This document shows, in pieces, positions 32,461 through 40,945 of a stretch of 64,000 bases of DNA (position 1 is the first letter of the stretch; every line of letters starts with the position of its first letter). The translations under genes and the position numbers were made by a program. The notes under the pieces were generated by a model that did no database searches, was not told where the DNA came from, and saw only the letters and a list, made by a program, of their open reading frames with translations. This stretch comes from Hydrogenophaga sp. (GTDB lineage Bacteria > Pseudomonadota > Gammaproteobacteria > Burkholderiales > Burkholderiaceae_C), in assembly GCF_018780385.1 (NCBI RefSeq), contig NZ_JADMJO010000003.1, positions 1-64,000 of the forward strand, given 5' to 3'.

Positions 32461-33240
32461 ATGACCGCAAGCATCAAGAGCCACAGCCATGGTCAGACCA
32501 TGGTGTTGACCATCAGCAACCCGGAGCACCGCAACGCGCTGGGCCCCGACATGTACGCCGCCGGTGTGGAGGCGCTCAACGTGGCCGAAAGCAGCCCTGA
32601 GGTGCGCAGCGTGGTGATCACCGGCGAAGGCAACCACTTCTGTGCGGGTGGCAACCTGCAGCGCTTGCTGGCCAACCGCCAGCAGCCGCCCGAGGTGCAA
32701 GCGCAGAGCATCGAAGGCCTGCACAACTGGATCGAAACCATCCGTGCGTTTTCCAAGCCCGTCGTTGCGGCCGTGGAAGGCTCGTGTGCCGGCGCGGGTT
32801 TCTCACTCGCCCTGGCCTGCGACATGGTGGTGGCTGCGCACAGCAGCGTGTTCGTGATGGCCTACAGCAACGTGGGGCTGTCACCCGACGGCGGCGCCAC
32901 CTGGAGCCTCATGCGAGCCCTGCCCCGCGCGACCGCACTGCAACTGCTGATGTGCGGGGACCGCATCGGCGCCGAGCGGCTACAGCAGTTGGGCGTGATC
33001 AATACCGTGAGCGCCACTGGCGAAGCGCTGGTCGATGCGCTCGCGCTGTGCGAGCGTCTCAACGCCCGCGCCCCCAATGCCCTGGCCAGCATCAAGGAGC
33101 TGGCCAACGATGCCCCCACCGTGTTGCTCCACGCACAGCTGAGCGCCGAACGCGACCACTTCGTGCGCAACCTGCACCACGCGAACGCGGGAGAAGGCAT
33201 CGACGCCTTCGTCAACAAGCGCCCGGCCAACTACCGTTGA
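32461..33240 (+). CDS. Enoyl-CoA hydratase/isomerase family protein
   Basis: Crotonase-superfamily enzyme, 259 residues. The oxyanion-hole motif is seen as HFCAGGNLQRL (about residues 60-70) and GSCAGAGFSLALACDMVVAAHSS (about 107-129, read in two parts); the catalytic Glu/Asp site lies around NVGLSPDGGATWSL. It has one domain and no extra segment. In the operon it stands directly after the 3-hydroxyacyl-CoA dehydrogenase, fitting sequential hydration and oxidation of an enoyl-CoA. The substrate is not readable. Confidence 0.9.
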   Translation: MTASIKSHSHGQTMVLTISNPEHRNALGPDMYAAGVEALNVAESSPEVRSVVITGEGNHFCAGGNLQRLLANRQQPPEVQAQSIEGLHNWIETIRAFSKPVVAAVEGSCAGAGFSLALACDMVVAAHSSVFVMAYSNVGLSPDGGATWSLMRALPRATALQLLMCGDRIGAERLQQLGVINTVSATGEALVDALALCERLNARAPNALASIKELANDAPTVLLHAQLSAERDHFVRNLHHANAGEGIDAFVNKRPANYR

Positions 33241-33349
33241 ACCGACGCGCAAGCAAGGCGGCGCGGGCCGTCTGCGCGCATACCCTGAGCCCGTTGCCAC
33301 GTCCCAGTGGCGACAATCATTGACTTTCCAGTCACTCAAAAGACAGCCC

Positions 33350-34069
33350 ATGGACGAACCGATTCTGACAATGGAAGAACGCGAGGCGATCAACAGTGGT
33401 CGCTGGTTCTCCAACCTTTCTCCCTCCCTGCGGCACGACATACTCCGATGCGCCTACGTCAAGCGATTCAAGGACAGCGATCTGATCGTCGCCCGAGGCG
33501 ATCCGCCTTCCGAATGGACGGCGGTGGCCAAGGGTGCGGTGCGCGTGAGTTCCACGTCGCTCTCGGGCAAGCAGATCACGCTGACCTATGTGGAGCCGGG
33601 CGTGTGGTTTGGCGACGTGGCGATGTTCGACGGCGACCAGCGCACGCACGATGCCTATGCCCACGGACCCACCACGCTGCTGTGCGTGGCCCGCACCGAT
33701 TTTCAGAAGATTCTCAGCTCGCACATCGAACTGTACGAGGCTTTGATGCGCCTGCAGGCGCGGCGCATCCGCACCTTGTTCGGTCTGGTGGAAGACCTCA
33801 ACACCCTGCCCTTGCGCGCACGCCTGGCCAAACAACTGCTGCACCTGGTGCGCAGCTACGGCGTGCCCTGCCTGGCCGACGGCAACGAGATGCGCATCGG
33901 CCTGCAGCTGGCGCAGGAAGAGCTGGCTCAGTTGCTCGGCGCTTCGCGTCAGCGGGTGAACCAGGAACTCAAGTCGATGGAGCGCGACAACGCGATCCGC
34001 ATCGAGCAGGGGGGACTGGTGGTGCGCAACCGGGACATGCTGATGCGAATCGCAGAAGCCGAAACCTGA
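33350..34069 (+). CDS. Crp/Fnr-family transcriptional regulator
   Basis: 239 residues from ATG at MDEPILTMEERE (a TTG 10 codons upstream is the alternative). N-terminal cyclic-nucleotide-binding beta-roll (about 20-140), a long connecting helix, then a winged helix with AQEELAQLLGASRQRVNQELKSM (about 190-212, read in two parts). No Cys cluster is visible for an Fe-S sensor, so it is neither Fnr nor Anr type. Its position inside an acyl-CoA catabolic cluster suggests local regulation. Ligand unknown. Confidence 0.88.
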   Translation: MDEPILTMEEREAINSGRWFSNLSPSLRHDILRCAYVKRFKDSDLIVARGDPPSEWTAVAKGAVRVSSTSLSGKQITLTYVEPGVWFGDVAMFDGDQRTHDAYAHGPTTLLCVARTDFQKILSSHIELYEALMRLQARRIRTLFGLVEDLNTLPLRARLAKQLLHLVRSYGVPCLADGNEMRIGLQLAQEELAQLLGASRQRVNQELKSMERDNAIRIEQGGLVVRNRDMLMRIAEAET

Positions 34070-34118
34070 GGCACCGCGCGATGGCCTTCTTCCCCACCTC
34101 CTCCCAAGGCCATCAGAC

Positions 34119-35204
34119 ATGAGCGACACCCAGAACTTCACCGGCACACGCCCCGTGGCCGGCCAACACGCTTTCGACGAAGCCGCCCTGGCCACCTGGC
34201 TTCAAAGCCGGCTGCCCGGTTTTGAAGGTCCACTGACGGTGGAGATGTTCAAAGGCGGCCAGTCCAACCCCACCTACAAACTCATCACGCCCCAACGCGC
34301 CTACGTGATGCGCGCCAAGCCGGGCCCGGTGGCCAAGCTGCTGCCCTCGGCACATGCCATCGAGCGCGAGTTTCGTGTGATGAGTGCGCTGCATGACACC
34401 GGCGTTCCGGTGGCGCAGATGCACGTGCTGTGCGAAGACGAGTCGGTGATCGGCCGCGCGTTCTACATCATGGAATGCGTCAACGGGCGCGTGCTGTGGG
34501 ACCAGTCCCTGCCCGGCATGACGAACGAACAACGCGGCGCAATCTACAACGAGATGAACCGTGTCATCGCCGCGTTGCACACCGTCAAGCCACTGGCCAT
34601 CGGCCTGGACGGCTACGGCAAGCCCGGCAACTACTTCGAACGTCAGATCGGCCGCTGGAGCAAACAGTACGTTGCATCCGTCACGCAGCCCATCCCCGAG
34701 ATGGACCGGCTCATGGAATGGCTGCCGAACAACATCCCGGCCATGGCGCGTGACGAGTCGATGCTGTCGGTGGTGCACGGCGACTTCCGGCTCGACAACC
34801 TGATGTTCCACAGCGAAGAGCCGCGTGTGCTCGCCGTGCTCGACTGGGAGCTCTCAACCCTGGGCCATCCGCTGGCCGACTTCAGCTACCACTGCATGTC
34901 CTGGCACATACCGCCCGGCATGTTCCGAGGCATCGGCGGGCTCGACGTGAAGGCCCTGGGCATTCCCACGGAAGACGAGTACATCGCGCTCTACTGCGAG
35001 CGCACCGGCATCGCAGCGCCGGCGCAACTCAAGGCCGACTGGAACTTCTACCTCGCCTACAACATGTTCCGCCTGGCGGCCATCCTGCAAGGCATCGCCA
35101 AGCGGGTCGAGGCCGGCACGGCATCGAGCGACCAGGCGGTGAAGTCCGCCACTGGCGCTCGCCCCATGGCCGAGATGGCCTGGCGATTCGCCAGCGGCAC
35201 CTGA
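34119..35204 (+). CDS. APH-fold phosphotransferase (ACAD10/11 kinase-domain-like)
   Basis: Aminoglycoside-phosphotransferase-fold kinase, 361 residues. Key motifs: [12 protein letters not shown] (catalytic Asp and metal Asn, about residues 222-233) and [16 protein letters not shown] (metal Asp of the DxD-type site, about 243). The acyl-CoA dehydrogenase gene begins 37 bp downstream. The same two domains occur fused in human ACAD10/ACAD11, whose kinase phosphorylates 4-hydroxyacyl-CoA so that it can be degraded; family members of this kind are not antibiotic-resistance enzymes. The 4-hydroxyacyl-CoA substrate here is inferred from that gene pairing. Confidence 0.85.
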   Translation: MSDTQNFTGTRPVAGQHAFDEAALATWLQSRLPGFEGPLTVEMFKGGQSNPTYKLITPQRAYVMRAKPGPVAKLLPSAHAIEREFRVMSALHDTGVPVAQMHVLCEDESVIGRAFYIMECVNGRVLWDQSLPGMTNEQRGAIYNEMNRVIAALHTVKPLAIGLDGYGKPGNYFERQIGRWSKQYVASVTQPIPEMDRLMEWLPNNIPAMARDESMLSVVHGDFRLDNLMFHSEEPRVLAVLDWELSTLGHPLADFSYHCMSWHIPPGMFRGIGGLDVKALGIPTEDEYIALYCERTGIAAPAQLKADWNFYLAYNMFRLAAILQGIAKRVEAGTASSDQAVKSATGARPMAEMAWRFASGT

Positions 35205-35241
35205 ACAGTTTCAAACACCCGATCACTCACAAGGAGACACG

Positions 35242-36501
35242 ATGAATTTCGACTACACCGACAAGGTCAAGGACATGCGCGAGCGCCTGCTGGCGTTCAT
35301 GGACGAGCACATCTACCCGAACGAGGCGCGCTTTTTCGCCGAGATCGCGGCCAACCGCGCCAAGGGCAACGCCTGGATCCCGACCACCATCATCGAAGAG
35401 CTCAAGCCCAAGGCGCAGGCCGCCGGCCTGTGGAACCTCTTCCTGCCGCGCAGCCCCCGCGCGCCACAGGGCCTGTCCAACCTCGAGTACGCACCCATGT
35501 GTGAAATCATGGGGCGCGTGCCGTTTGCCGCCGAGGTCTTCAACTGCTCGGCGCCCGACACCGGCAACATGGAAACCTTCGAGCGCTACGCCAGCGAAGA
35601 ACTCAAGGACGAGTGGCTCGAGCCGCTGCTGCGTGGCGAGATCCGCTCGGCCTTCCTGATGACCGAGCCCGACGTGGCTTCGTCGGACGCGACCAACATC
35701 GAGTGCAGCATCGAGCGCGATGGCGACGAGTATGTGATCAACGGCCGCAAGTGGTGGTCGTCGGGCGCGGGGGATCCACGTTGCGCGGTCTACATCGTGA
35801 TGGGCAAAACCAACCCCGACGCGCCGCGCCATTCGCAACAGTCCATGATCATCGTGCCCGCCAACAGCAAAGGCGTCACCATCGTGCGACCACTCTCGGT
35901 GTTCGGCTACGACGACGCGCCCCACGGCCACATGGAGGTGGTGCTCAAAAACGTGCGCGTGCCGATCGGGAATCTCTTGCTGGGCGAAGGCCGTGGTTTC
36001 GAAATCGCGCAAGGCCGCCTGGGCCCCGGCCGCATCCACCACTGCATGCGCTCCATCGGCTCGGCCGAACGCGCGATCGAACTCATGTGCAAGCGCTTGA
36101 ACAGCCGCGTTGCGTTTGGCAAGCCGGTGTCGAGCCAGTCGGTGTGGCACGAGCGCATTGCCGATGCGCGCTGCCGCATCGAGATGGCGCGCCTGCTCAC
36201 GCTGAAGGCCGCCTACATGATGGACACCGTGGGCAACAAGGTCGCCAAGGCCGAGATCGCGATGATCAAGGTGGTGGCGCCCAACATGGCTTGCGACATC
36301 ATCGACATGGCGATCCAGGCACACGGCGGTGGCGGCGTGAGCGACGATTTTCCGCTGGCCTATGCCTACGCCAGCCAGCGCACCCTGCGCCTGGCCGACG
36401 GTCCGGACGAAGTGCACCGCATGTCGATCGCCAAGCTGGAGCTGGCCAAGCACATGCTCATCAAAACCGAAGTGGAGATGCCGATCACGCGCGGCTCTTG
36501 A
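35242..36501 (+). CDS. Acyl-CoA dehydrogenase (ACAD10/11-like)
   Basis: FAD-dependent acyl-CoA dehydrogenase, 419 residues. N-terminal helical domain [21 protein letters not shown], substrate/FAD region [17 protein letters not shown] (about 138-154), and C-terminal [20 protein letters not shown] plus [16 protein letters not shown]. It starts 37 bp after a phosphotransferase with which it probably works: in animals these two activities form one protein (ACAD10/11) that handles 4-hydroxy fatty acyl-CoAs. It closes the cluster that begins with the 3-hydroxyacyl-CoA dehydrogenase at 30915. Confidence 0.92.
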   Translation: MNFDYTDKVKDMRERLLAFMDEHIYPNEARFFAEIAANRAKGNAWIPTTIIEELKPKAQAAGLWNLFLPRSPRAPQGLSNLEYAPMCEIMGRVPFAAEVFNCSAPDTGNMETFERYASEELKDEWLEPLLRGEIRSAFLMTEPDVASSDATNIECSIERDGDEYVINGRKWWSSGAGDPRCAVYIVMGKTNPDAPRHSQQSMIIVPANSKGVTIVRPLSVFGYDDAPHGHMEVVLKNVRVPIGNLLLGEGRGFEIAQGRLGPGRIHHCMRSIGSAERAIELMCKRLNSRVAFGKPVSSQSVWHERIADARCRIEMARLLTLKAAYMMDTVGNKVAKAEIAMIKVVAPNMACDIIDMAIQAHGGGGVSDDFPLAYAYASQRTLRLADGPDEVHRMSIAKLELAKHMLIKTEVEMPITRGS

Positions 36502-36522
36502 GGCCGCCTGCCCGCGAATGAT

Positions 36523-37188
36523 TCAGCGGGCAGCCATCTCCATGGCGCGTTGACTCGCGCGGTCAAACAGAGCCAAGGCGTGCAACGCGGTGGCCGTGTC
36601 GCCACTGCGGTCGATCTGCATGCGCAAATAGGTCTTGCCACGTTGCAGCATGAGCATCACCGGCGTCTCTTCGGAGACCCACTCGGGCCAGTCCATCAAC
36701 TGCTGTTCGGTCTCGCTGTCGATCCAGCGCCTGGCGATGTCAGGCGTGTCGGTGAGCACCGCGTAACGGCCCCAGAAGCGCCGGTCCGGTCCTGCCCAAC
36801 CCGCATCGCGGTAGGTGGCCAGCCACCTCACCTCTTCGGGCACCACGCCCGCCATGGTCTGCAGGTCGTCTGTGTACTGCGAATAGAGCGCCCGCGACTG
36901 CTCCTCCAGCAGTTCCTTCAACCGACGGTTCATCACCACGACATTGCCTTCCTGCTTCAGACCAAGGTCGGCGCGCGCCATCAACTCCATGCCCTGAATG
37001 AACGGGCGAGAGGCTTGCAGGCACTGGATGCGCACCGGGCGGTCCTGCCAACGACCGGCAAGCGCATACGCCCCACCCGTCATCGGGTTGAAACTCAGCG
37101 CGTGGTCCTGCGCCCATTTGGCCAGTGGCGCCGAGCGGGCTCGCAGCCAGGTCGTGGGCGTCAAGGCATTCTTCAAGCGTGCATACAT
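36523..37188 (-). CDS. Unrecognised 221-residue protein
   Basis: 221 residues starting MYARLKNALTPTTWLRARSA, without signal peptide or transmembrane segment. Central GRYAVLTDTPDIARRWIDSE and WVSEETPVMLMLQRGKTYLR stretches look like a well-folded domain, but I do not recognise the family. It is convergent with the acyl-CoA dehydrogenase and divergent from the GST gene, with 67 bp to the latter. G or C at third positions is normal for the host, so it is probably an old chromosomal gene. Confidence 0.7.
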   Translation of the reverse strand: MYARLKNALTPTTWLRARSAPLAKWAQDHALSFNPMTGGAYALAGRWQDRPVRIQCLQASRPFIQGMELMARADLGLKQEGNVVVMNRRLKELLEEQSRALYSQYTDDLQTMAGVVPEEVRWLATYRDAGWAGPDRRFWGRYAVLTDTPDIARRWIDSETEQQLMDWPEWVSEETPVMLMLQRGKTYLRMQIDRSGDTATALHALALFDRASQRAMEMAAR

Positions 37189-37255
37189 GGTTTTCGGTTT
37201 TACCTTAGAGTGCGGCAGCTTGCGCACGGCAAGCACGCACACAAAGGCCGATTTG

Positions 37256-37960
37256 ATGATCAATGTCCACTCCTGGCCCACGCCCAACGGCCACAAGGTC
37301 CACGTCATGCTCGAAGAGTGTGGTTTGCGCTTGGGTCGTGACTGGCAAGTCCACGCCGTCAACATCGGCCAGGGCGACCAGTTCCAACCTGAATTCCTGA
37401 AGATCAGCCCGAACAACAAGATCCCGGCGCTGGTCGATTCCGATGGCCCGGATGGCAAGCCCATCAGCCTGTTCGAATCGGGCGCGATCCTGCTGTACCT
37501 GGCAGCCAAGACGGACAAGTTCCTGCCGAAGTCGGACCGGGCGAAGTTCAAGGTGCTGGAGTGGCTGATGTTCCAGATGGGGGGCGTGGGTCCGATGCTC
37601 GGCCAGGCGCACCACTTCCGCATCTATGCGCCCGAGAAGATCGAGTACGCCGTCAACCGCTATACCAACGAGGCCAAGCGCCTCTATGGCGTGATGAACA
37701 AGGAACTCGAGAACCAGACGTTCATTGCGGGCAACCAGTACACCATCGCCGACATCGCGATCTTCCCTTGGTTGCGCAGCTGGCAGAACCAGGGCATCGA
37801 CTGGGCGGACTACCCGCATCTCAAGGAATGGTTCGACAAGATTGCTGCACGCCCCGCAGTGCAACGCGGGGTGGCGGTGCTCGCCGATGCCCGCAAACCA
37901 CTCACCGATGACAAGGCGCGTGACATCCTGTTTGGCAAGACTCAGTATGAAAAGAGATGA
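37256..37960 (+). CDS. Glutathione S-transferase family protein (YfcG/YghU-like)
   Basis: 234 residues. Thioredoxin-fold N-terminal domain (MINVHSWPTPNGHKVHVMLEE) with the cis-Pro region NNKIPALVDSDG and the glutathione-binding SLFESGAILLYLA (about residues 66-78), then a helical C-terminal domain. The sequence resembles YfcG/YghU nu-class enzymes that act as disulfide-bond reductases rather than as classical transferases. It starts 67 bp from a divergent gene of unknown function and ends 57 bp before tRNA-Pro. Confidence 0.9.
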   Translation: MINVHSWPTPNGHKVHVMLEECGLRLGRDWQVHAVNIGQGDQFQPEFLKISPNNKIPALVDSDGPDGKPISLFESGAILLYLAAKTDKFLPKSDRAKFKVLEWLMFQMGGVGPMLGQAHHFRIYAPEKIEYAVNRYTNEAKRLYGVMNKELENQTFIAGNQYTIADIAIFPWLRSWQNQGIDWADYPHLKEWFDKIAARPAVQRGVAVLADARKPLTDDKARDILFGKTQYEKR

Positions 37961-38017
37961 AAGAAGAGCCTGCGCTCCAGAACCGACCATTTCAGCAGGT
38001 ACAATTCGCAGCTTAGT

Positions 38018-38094
38018 CGGAGCGTAGCGCAGCCTGGTAGCGCATCTGCTTTGGGAGCAGAGGGTCGCGAGTTCGAATCCCGCCGCTCCGACCA
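38018..38094 (+). tRNA. tRNA-Pro (TGG)
   Basis: 77-nt cloverleaf: acceptor CGGAGCG/CGCTCCG pairs perfectly, anticodon stem TCTGC/GCAGA encloses loop TTTGGGA with anticodon TGG (reads CCA), T-arm GTTCGAATC, and a genomically encoded CCA end. Confidence 0.97.
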
Positions 38095-38105
38095 TTCATC
38101 GAAAA

Positions 38106-38134
38106 AGAAAAAGGCCCACTCTGTGGGCCTTTCT
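38106..38134 (+). terminator. Hairpin/terminator between the two tRNA genes
   Basis: AAAAAGGCCCAC, loop TCT, GTGGGCCTTTCTT: strong stem with T-rich tail just after tRNA-Pro. The two tRNAs are probably separate transcripts. Confidence 0.75.
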
Positions 38135-38157
38135 TCTATGTGCTGCCGGTTATCTGT

Positions 38158-38234
38158 CTGCCCGTAGCTCAACCGGATAGAGCAGCTGCCTTCTAAGCAG
38201 CAGGTCGGGGGTTCGAGTCCCTCCGGGCAGGCCA
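38158..38234 (+). tRNA. tRNA-Arg (TCT), integration site
   Basis: 77-nt cloverleaf: acceptor CTGCCCG pairs perfectly with CGGGCAG, anticodon stem GCTGC/GCAGC encloses loop CTTCTAA with anticodon TCT (reads AGA), T-arm GTTCGAGTC, encoded CCA. Its 3' 18 bp (GTTCGAGTCCCTCCGGGC) are repeated at 51673-51690, and a tyrosine recombinase gene follows, so the element uses this tRNA as attB and restores its 3' end. Confidence 0.96.
38211..38234 (+). repeat. attL: 3' end of tRNA-Arg
   Basis: 18 bp GTTCGAGTCCCTCCGGGC, followed by AGGCCA (end of the tRNA). Exact 18-bp copy at attR, where the continuation is GCCA, meaning AG was lost. This is the functional copy because the tRNA has a perfect acceptor stem here. 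Confidence 0.88.
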
Positions 38235-38268
38235 CATCAACTTCTCACACCGTCTCGAATCGACTTGT

Positions 38269-38301
38269 AACCCGCGTGTTTCCTGGCACTGCGGGTTTTT
38301 T
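38269..38301 (+). terminator. Likely terminator downstream of tRNA-Arg, inside the element
   Basis: AACCCGC, 15-nt loop, GCGGGTT then a run of T. Seven-bp stem; probably terminates tRNA-Arg transcription before the integrase gene. Confidence 0.6.
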
Positions 38302-38323
38302 GTTGTCTCACACCCTCTCTGTC

Positions 38324-38397
38324 GATACCATGACATACCGTAACAAAAGCGGTATCTGTCGCGGTATCTGGTCTTTGCCAGTCGCTGGATACCGTCA
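38324..38397. promoter_or_regulatory. Cluster of GATACC/GGTATC repeats near attL (candidate arm-type sites)
   Basis: Two direct copies of GCGGTATCTG (38349-38358, 38361-38370) and inverted GATACC copies at 38324-38329 and 38388-38397, with a further ACATACCG between. Related GCGGTAT and CGGTACC sequences occur near attR (51602-51621). Such repeats on both sides are typical of arm-type sites bound by the N-terminal domain of tyrosine recombinases, or of operators for int expression. Confidence 0.5.
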
Positions 38398-38409
38398 CAA
38401 GGGGTAGCC

Positions 38410-39651
38410 ATGGCTCTGACCGACACTTTCGTGAGACAGGTGAAGCACTCCGGCCGACCTGCCGGGGACAAGCACACTGACGGTGCCGGCATGTACCTCC
38501 TCGTGAAGGCTGCCGGCCGGTACTGGCGTCAGGACTACGCCTTCTCTGGCAAGCGGAAAACGCTTGCGCTGGGCGTGTACCCAGACGTCTCGCTCGCCAA
38601 GGCCCGCCAGCGGCGCGACAAGGCGCGGGAGCTGCTGGCTGACGGCGTCGACCCCGGTGTTGCGAAGCGGGCGGGAAAGTTGGCCACGTCGGTGGCTGCC
38701 GCCAACACCTTTCAGGCGGCAGCTCGAGAGTTTCATGCCAACCAGGCCGGAGGCTGGAGCCCGAGGTACGCCGCGCGCTGGATCGAGCGCATGGAAAAAG
38801 ACCTGTTCCCCTACGTCGGCCGCTTGACGTTGACCGAGATCTCGGCGCCGATCCTGCTTGACGCCCTGCGGAAGGTGGAAAAGCGAGGGGCCAATGAAAC
38901 CGCCCACACGTTACGCCAGACTGCTGGCCAAGTGTTTCGCTACGGTATCCAGACTGGCCGGTGCGAGCGAAACCCGGTTGCCGATTTGCATGGAGCCCTC
39001 AAACCGATCGTGGTGAAGCACATGTCTGCGGTGTTGGAGCCCCAGCAGGCAGGCGAGTTGCTGCGCGCCATCGACGGGTATACCGGCCAGCCCGCCACTC
39101 GGGCCGCGCTGACCCTGTCCGCCCTGCTCTTCCAGCGGCCCGGCAACATCAGGCAGATGGAATGGGCATGGATCGATTTCGACAAAGCCATGTTGACGAT
39201 CCCCTCCGCGGAGATGAAGCGCCGGCTCGCTCAGAAGCTCAACGGCCGGCCGCACTTGGTGCCTCTTTCACCGCAGGCCCTGGCAACCCTGAAAGAGCTC
39301 CAGCCGCTGACAGGCCATGGGCGCTTCGTCTTTCCGAGCCTGCGCACCGGCGAGCGGCCCATGAGCGAGAACACCGTGAACGCCGCACTGCGCCGCCTGG
39401 GCTTCACGGGCGACGAAATGACCGCCCACGGTTTTCGCGCCATGGCTCGAACACTGTTGATCGAGCGCATTGCAGGAATCTCGCCCGAAGTGATCGAAGC
39501 GCAACTGGCGCACGGCAAATCGGGACCGCTGGGCATGGCCTATGACCGCGCGGAGTTCATGGAACAGCGTCGACAGATGATGGACGTGTGGGCCGACTAC
39601 CTGGACAGGCTGCGTGTGGGCGCGAAGATCATCCCGTTAAGGGCAGCGTGA
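38410..39651 (+). CDS. Tyrosine recombinase, DUF4102/P4-type integrase
   Basis: 413 residues. N-terminal DUF4102 arm-binding domain (MALTDTFVRQVKHSGRPAGD), SAM-like core-binding domain (about 100-200), and catalytic domain with Arg in FQRPGNIRQMEW (about residue 242-247), HGFRAMAR (His about 340, Arg about 343), and the nucleophile Tyr in GMAYDRAEF (about 378). All catalytic positions are present, so it should be active. Immediately downstream of tRNA-Arg, which it should use as the target. Its stop overlaps a short ORF at 39651. Confidence 0.95.
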   Translation: MALTDTFVRQVKHSGRPAGDKHTDGAGMYLLVKAAGRYWRQDYAFSGKRKTLALGVYPDVSLAKARQRRDKARELLADGVDPGVAKRAGKLATSVAAANTFQAAAREFHANQAGGWSPRYAARWIERMEKDLFPYVGRLTLTEISAPILLDALRKVEKRGANETAHTLRQTAGQVFRYGIQTGRCERNPVADLHGALKPIVVKHMSAVLEPQQAGELLRAIDGYTGQPATRAALTLSALLFQRPGNIRQMEWAWIDFDKAMLTIPSAEMKRRLAQKLNGRPHLVPLSPQALATLKELQPLTGHGRFVFPSLRTGERPMSENTVNAALRRLGFTGDEMTAHGFRAMARTLLIERIAGISPEVIEAQLAHGKSGPLGMAYDRAEFMEQRRQMMDVWADYLDRLRVGAKIIPLRAA

Positions 39652-39863
39652 TGGGCGAGCGTCGTGTACGGGAGGCTGACGCGCGCTCCGTTGCCCTTGA
39701 GCTGACCGACCGTTGCATCTACTGTGGTGGAGCCAAGCGAGGGACCACTGTCTGCGAGAAGATGCGCCTCACGACACAAGGGGCAGTCTTTCAGGTTGTA
39801 GCCTTTGGGGATGGCGCCGCCCGCGCTTCGGGAAAAACGAGCACGGGTGGCGCAGGTATGTAG
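39651..39863 (+). CDS. Possible 70-residue protein overlapping the integrase stop
   Basis: ATG overlaps the integrase stop (TGATG). 70 residues with one Cys pair (CIYC, about residue 23-26). It overlaps the opposite-strand membrane-protein gene by 73 bp. No family recognised; could be a coupled small protein or a chance ORF. Confidence 0.25.
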   Translation: MGERRVREADARSVALELTDRCIYCGGAKRGTTVCEKMRLTTQGAVFQVVAFGDGAARASGKTSTGGAGM

Positions 39864-40534
39864 GCAAGGAGATCGCCAGATTTCCTTTTAGCGACGCGAA
39901 TCGCAAATCTCTGTTTCCGCTCCTCTCCGTTCCAGTCTGTGTAGCAGATCACGCATGAAAGATCTTGCCCAATGTGCTGAACAGAAAGCGCAAACGACAT
40001 CTCCACTGCAGTGCCGCCATTGAAAATTAACGGGAGTTCTTCGCCTTCAAACAAGAGAGACTCGTCCTCATCTGCGTAAATCGCTAAGCGCGAACACAGG
40101 CGCCCCATATTGGTCATCGTCAAGTAGAAAAGGTCTTTCCCGTGGTGCACAAGTCCGCCCGCAAGTTGCACGTCAAACACCGGCTGGTTCGACAAAAATG
40201 TTGCCCGACGCCTTTCTTCTTCTCGAGCGAGTTCAAACTCATGCTGGCGCTGCGTTGTCTCCACTAGTGCCCGTTGTTGGTCTACTGACGCCTGCAGCTC
40301 CTTCACCTGCAAGTTGAGCGCCGTGGTGTTCTGTCGCAGCTCCTCGCCCTGCTGGAGGTAGCCGAGCACTAGCCACAAAAACGCCAGTGGGCTGGCTGCG
40401 CCTGCAAGGGCATCACCCAGCTCATTCGGGGTCATTTTCATCACTGGATCGCGTTGGACATAGGCGTAGATTGCCAAGGCGACAACGTACGCGATGGTGA
40501 CCAACATCCCAATGCTGTATCGCTTGTCGGTCAT
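39791..40534 (-). CDS. Two-helix membrane protein with coiled coil, unknown function
   Basis: 247 residues. Two transmembrane helices (about residues 8-26 and 47-65), a coiled coil rich in Gln, Glu and Arg (about 65-115), then a compact domain with FDVQLAGGLVHHG and LFYLTMTNMGRLCSRLAIYADEDESLL that has a beta-rich pattern. No family recognised. The domain order, two TM segments, coiled coil and soluble domain, occurs in several phage-defence membrane effectors, which makes a defence role possible but unproven. It lies 7 bp after the small membrane protein gene at 40542 and shares its promoter. Confidence 0.7.
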   Translation of the reverse strand: MTDKRYSIGMLVTIAYVVALAIYAYVQRDPVMKMTPNELGDALAGAASPLAFLWLVLGYLQQGEELRQNTTALNLQVKELQASVDQQRALVETTQRQHEFELAREEERRRATFLSNQPVFDVQLAGGLVHHGKDLFYLTMTNMGRLCSRLAIYADEDESLLFEGEELPLIFNGGTAVEMSFALSVQHIGQDLSCVICYTDWNGEERKQRFAIRVAKRKSGDLLAYIPAPPVLVFPEARAAPSPKATT

Positions 40535-40541
40535 TCACACC

Positions 40542-40784
40542 TCAGCGAGTGGCGGTCAGATCATCGTCGGACTTGTACCCATCCCGCACCCTGACACGAC
40601 GGGCCTCGGCGATCAGGATCTCGTTCGTCTTCTTCTCCTCACGGATGAGCTCGCGCAGAAGATCCTTGGTGCCGAAGATCGCGAAGGGCATCAAGATCCA
40701 CAAAATCGCGATGAGCAGGACAAGCAGGCCCAACAGCAACATGACTACCCCACCAACTGCCTGCATCCCTTCCATACCGTCCAT
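40542..40784 (-). CDS. Small single-helix membrane protein, unknown function
   Basis: 80 residues from ATG preceded by AAGGAGG (6-7 bp spacing). One long hydrophobic segment (about residues 11-39: VGGVVMLLLGLLVLLIAILWILMP in part) followed by a charged region (LLRELIREEKKTNEILIAE). Not a recognised family. Its stop lies 7 bp before the membrane protein gene at 40534, so the two are an operon of element cargo. Function unknown; small membrane toxins or helper subunits of effectors look similar. Confidence 0.7.
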   Translation of the reverse strand: MDGMEGMQAVGGVVMLLLGLLVLLIAILWILMPFAIFGTKDLLRELIREEKKTNEILIAEARRVRVRDGYKSDDDLTATR

Positions 40785-40945
40785 ATCCGCCTCCTTGAAA
40801 AAGGCCGATCGTACGCTGCCCTGCCGTTTCAGAACTCCAAAAACCATCCTCTCGGCGCTAGACGCACCTTGATCCAGCGGCGGACCAAATCGATTCGCTT
40901 TCTATGGCCGGTCGCCCACAAGCGGCCATGCCGATAATGCACTGC

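Noticed and set aside
34113-34811. Long opposite-strand ORF under the phosphotransferase gene
   Set aside because: His/Val-rich translation typical of the antisense frame of a GC-rich gene; no motif and no ribosome-binding site.
34119-35204. Aminoglycoside-resistance gene
   Set aside because: The APH fold alone is not evidence for resistance; neighbour acyl-CoA dehydrogenase and ACAD10/11 similarity point to CoA metabolism.
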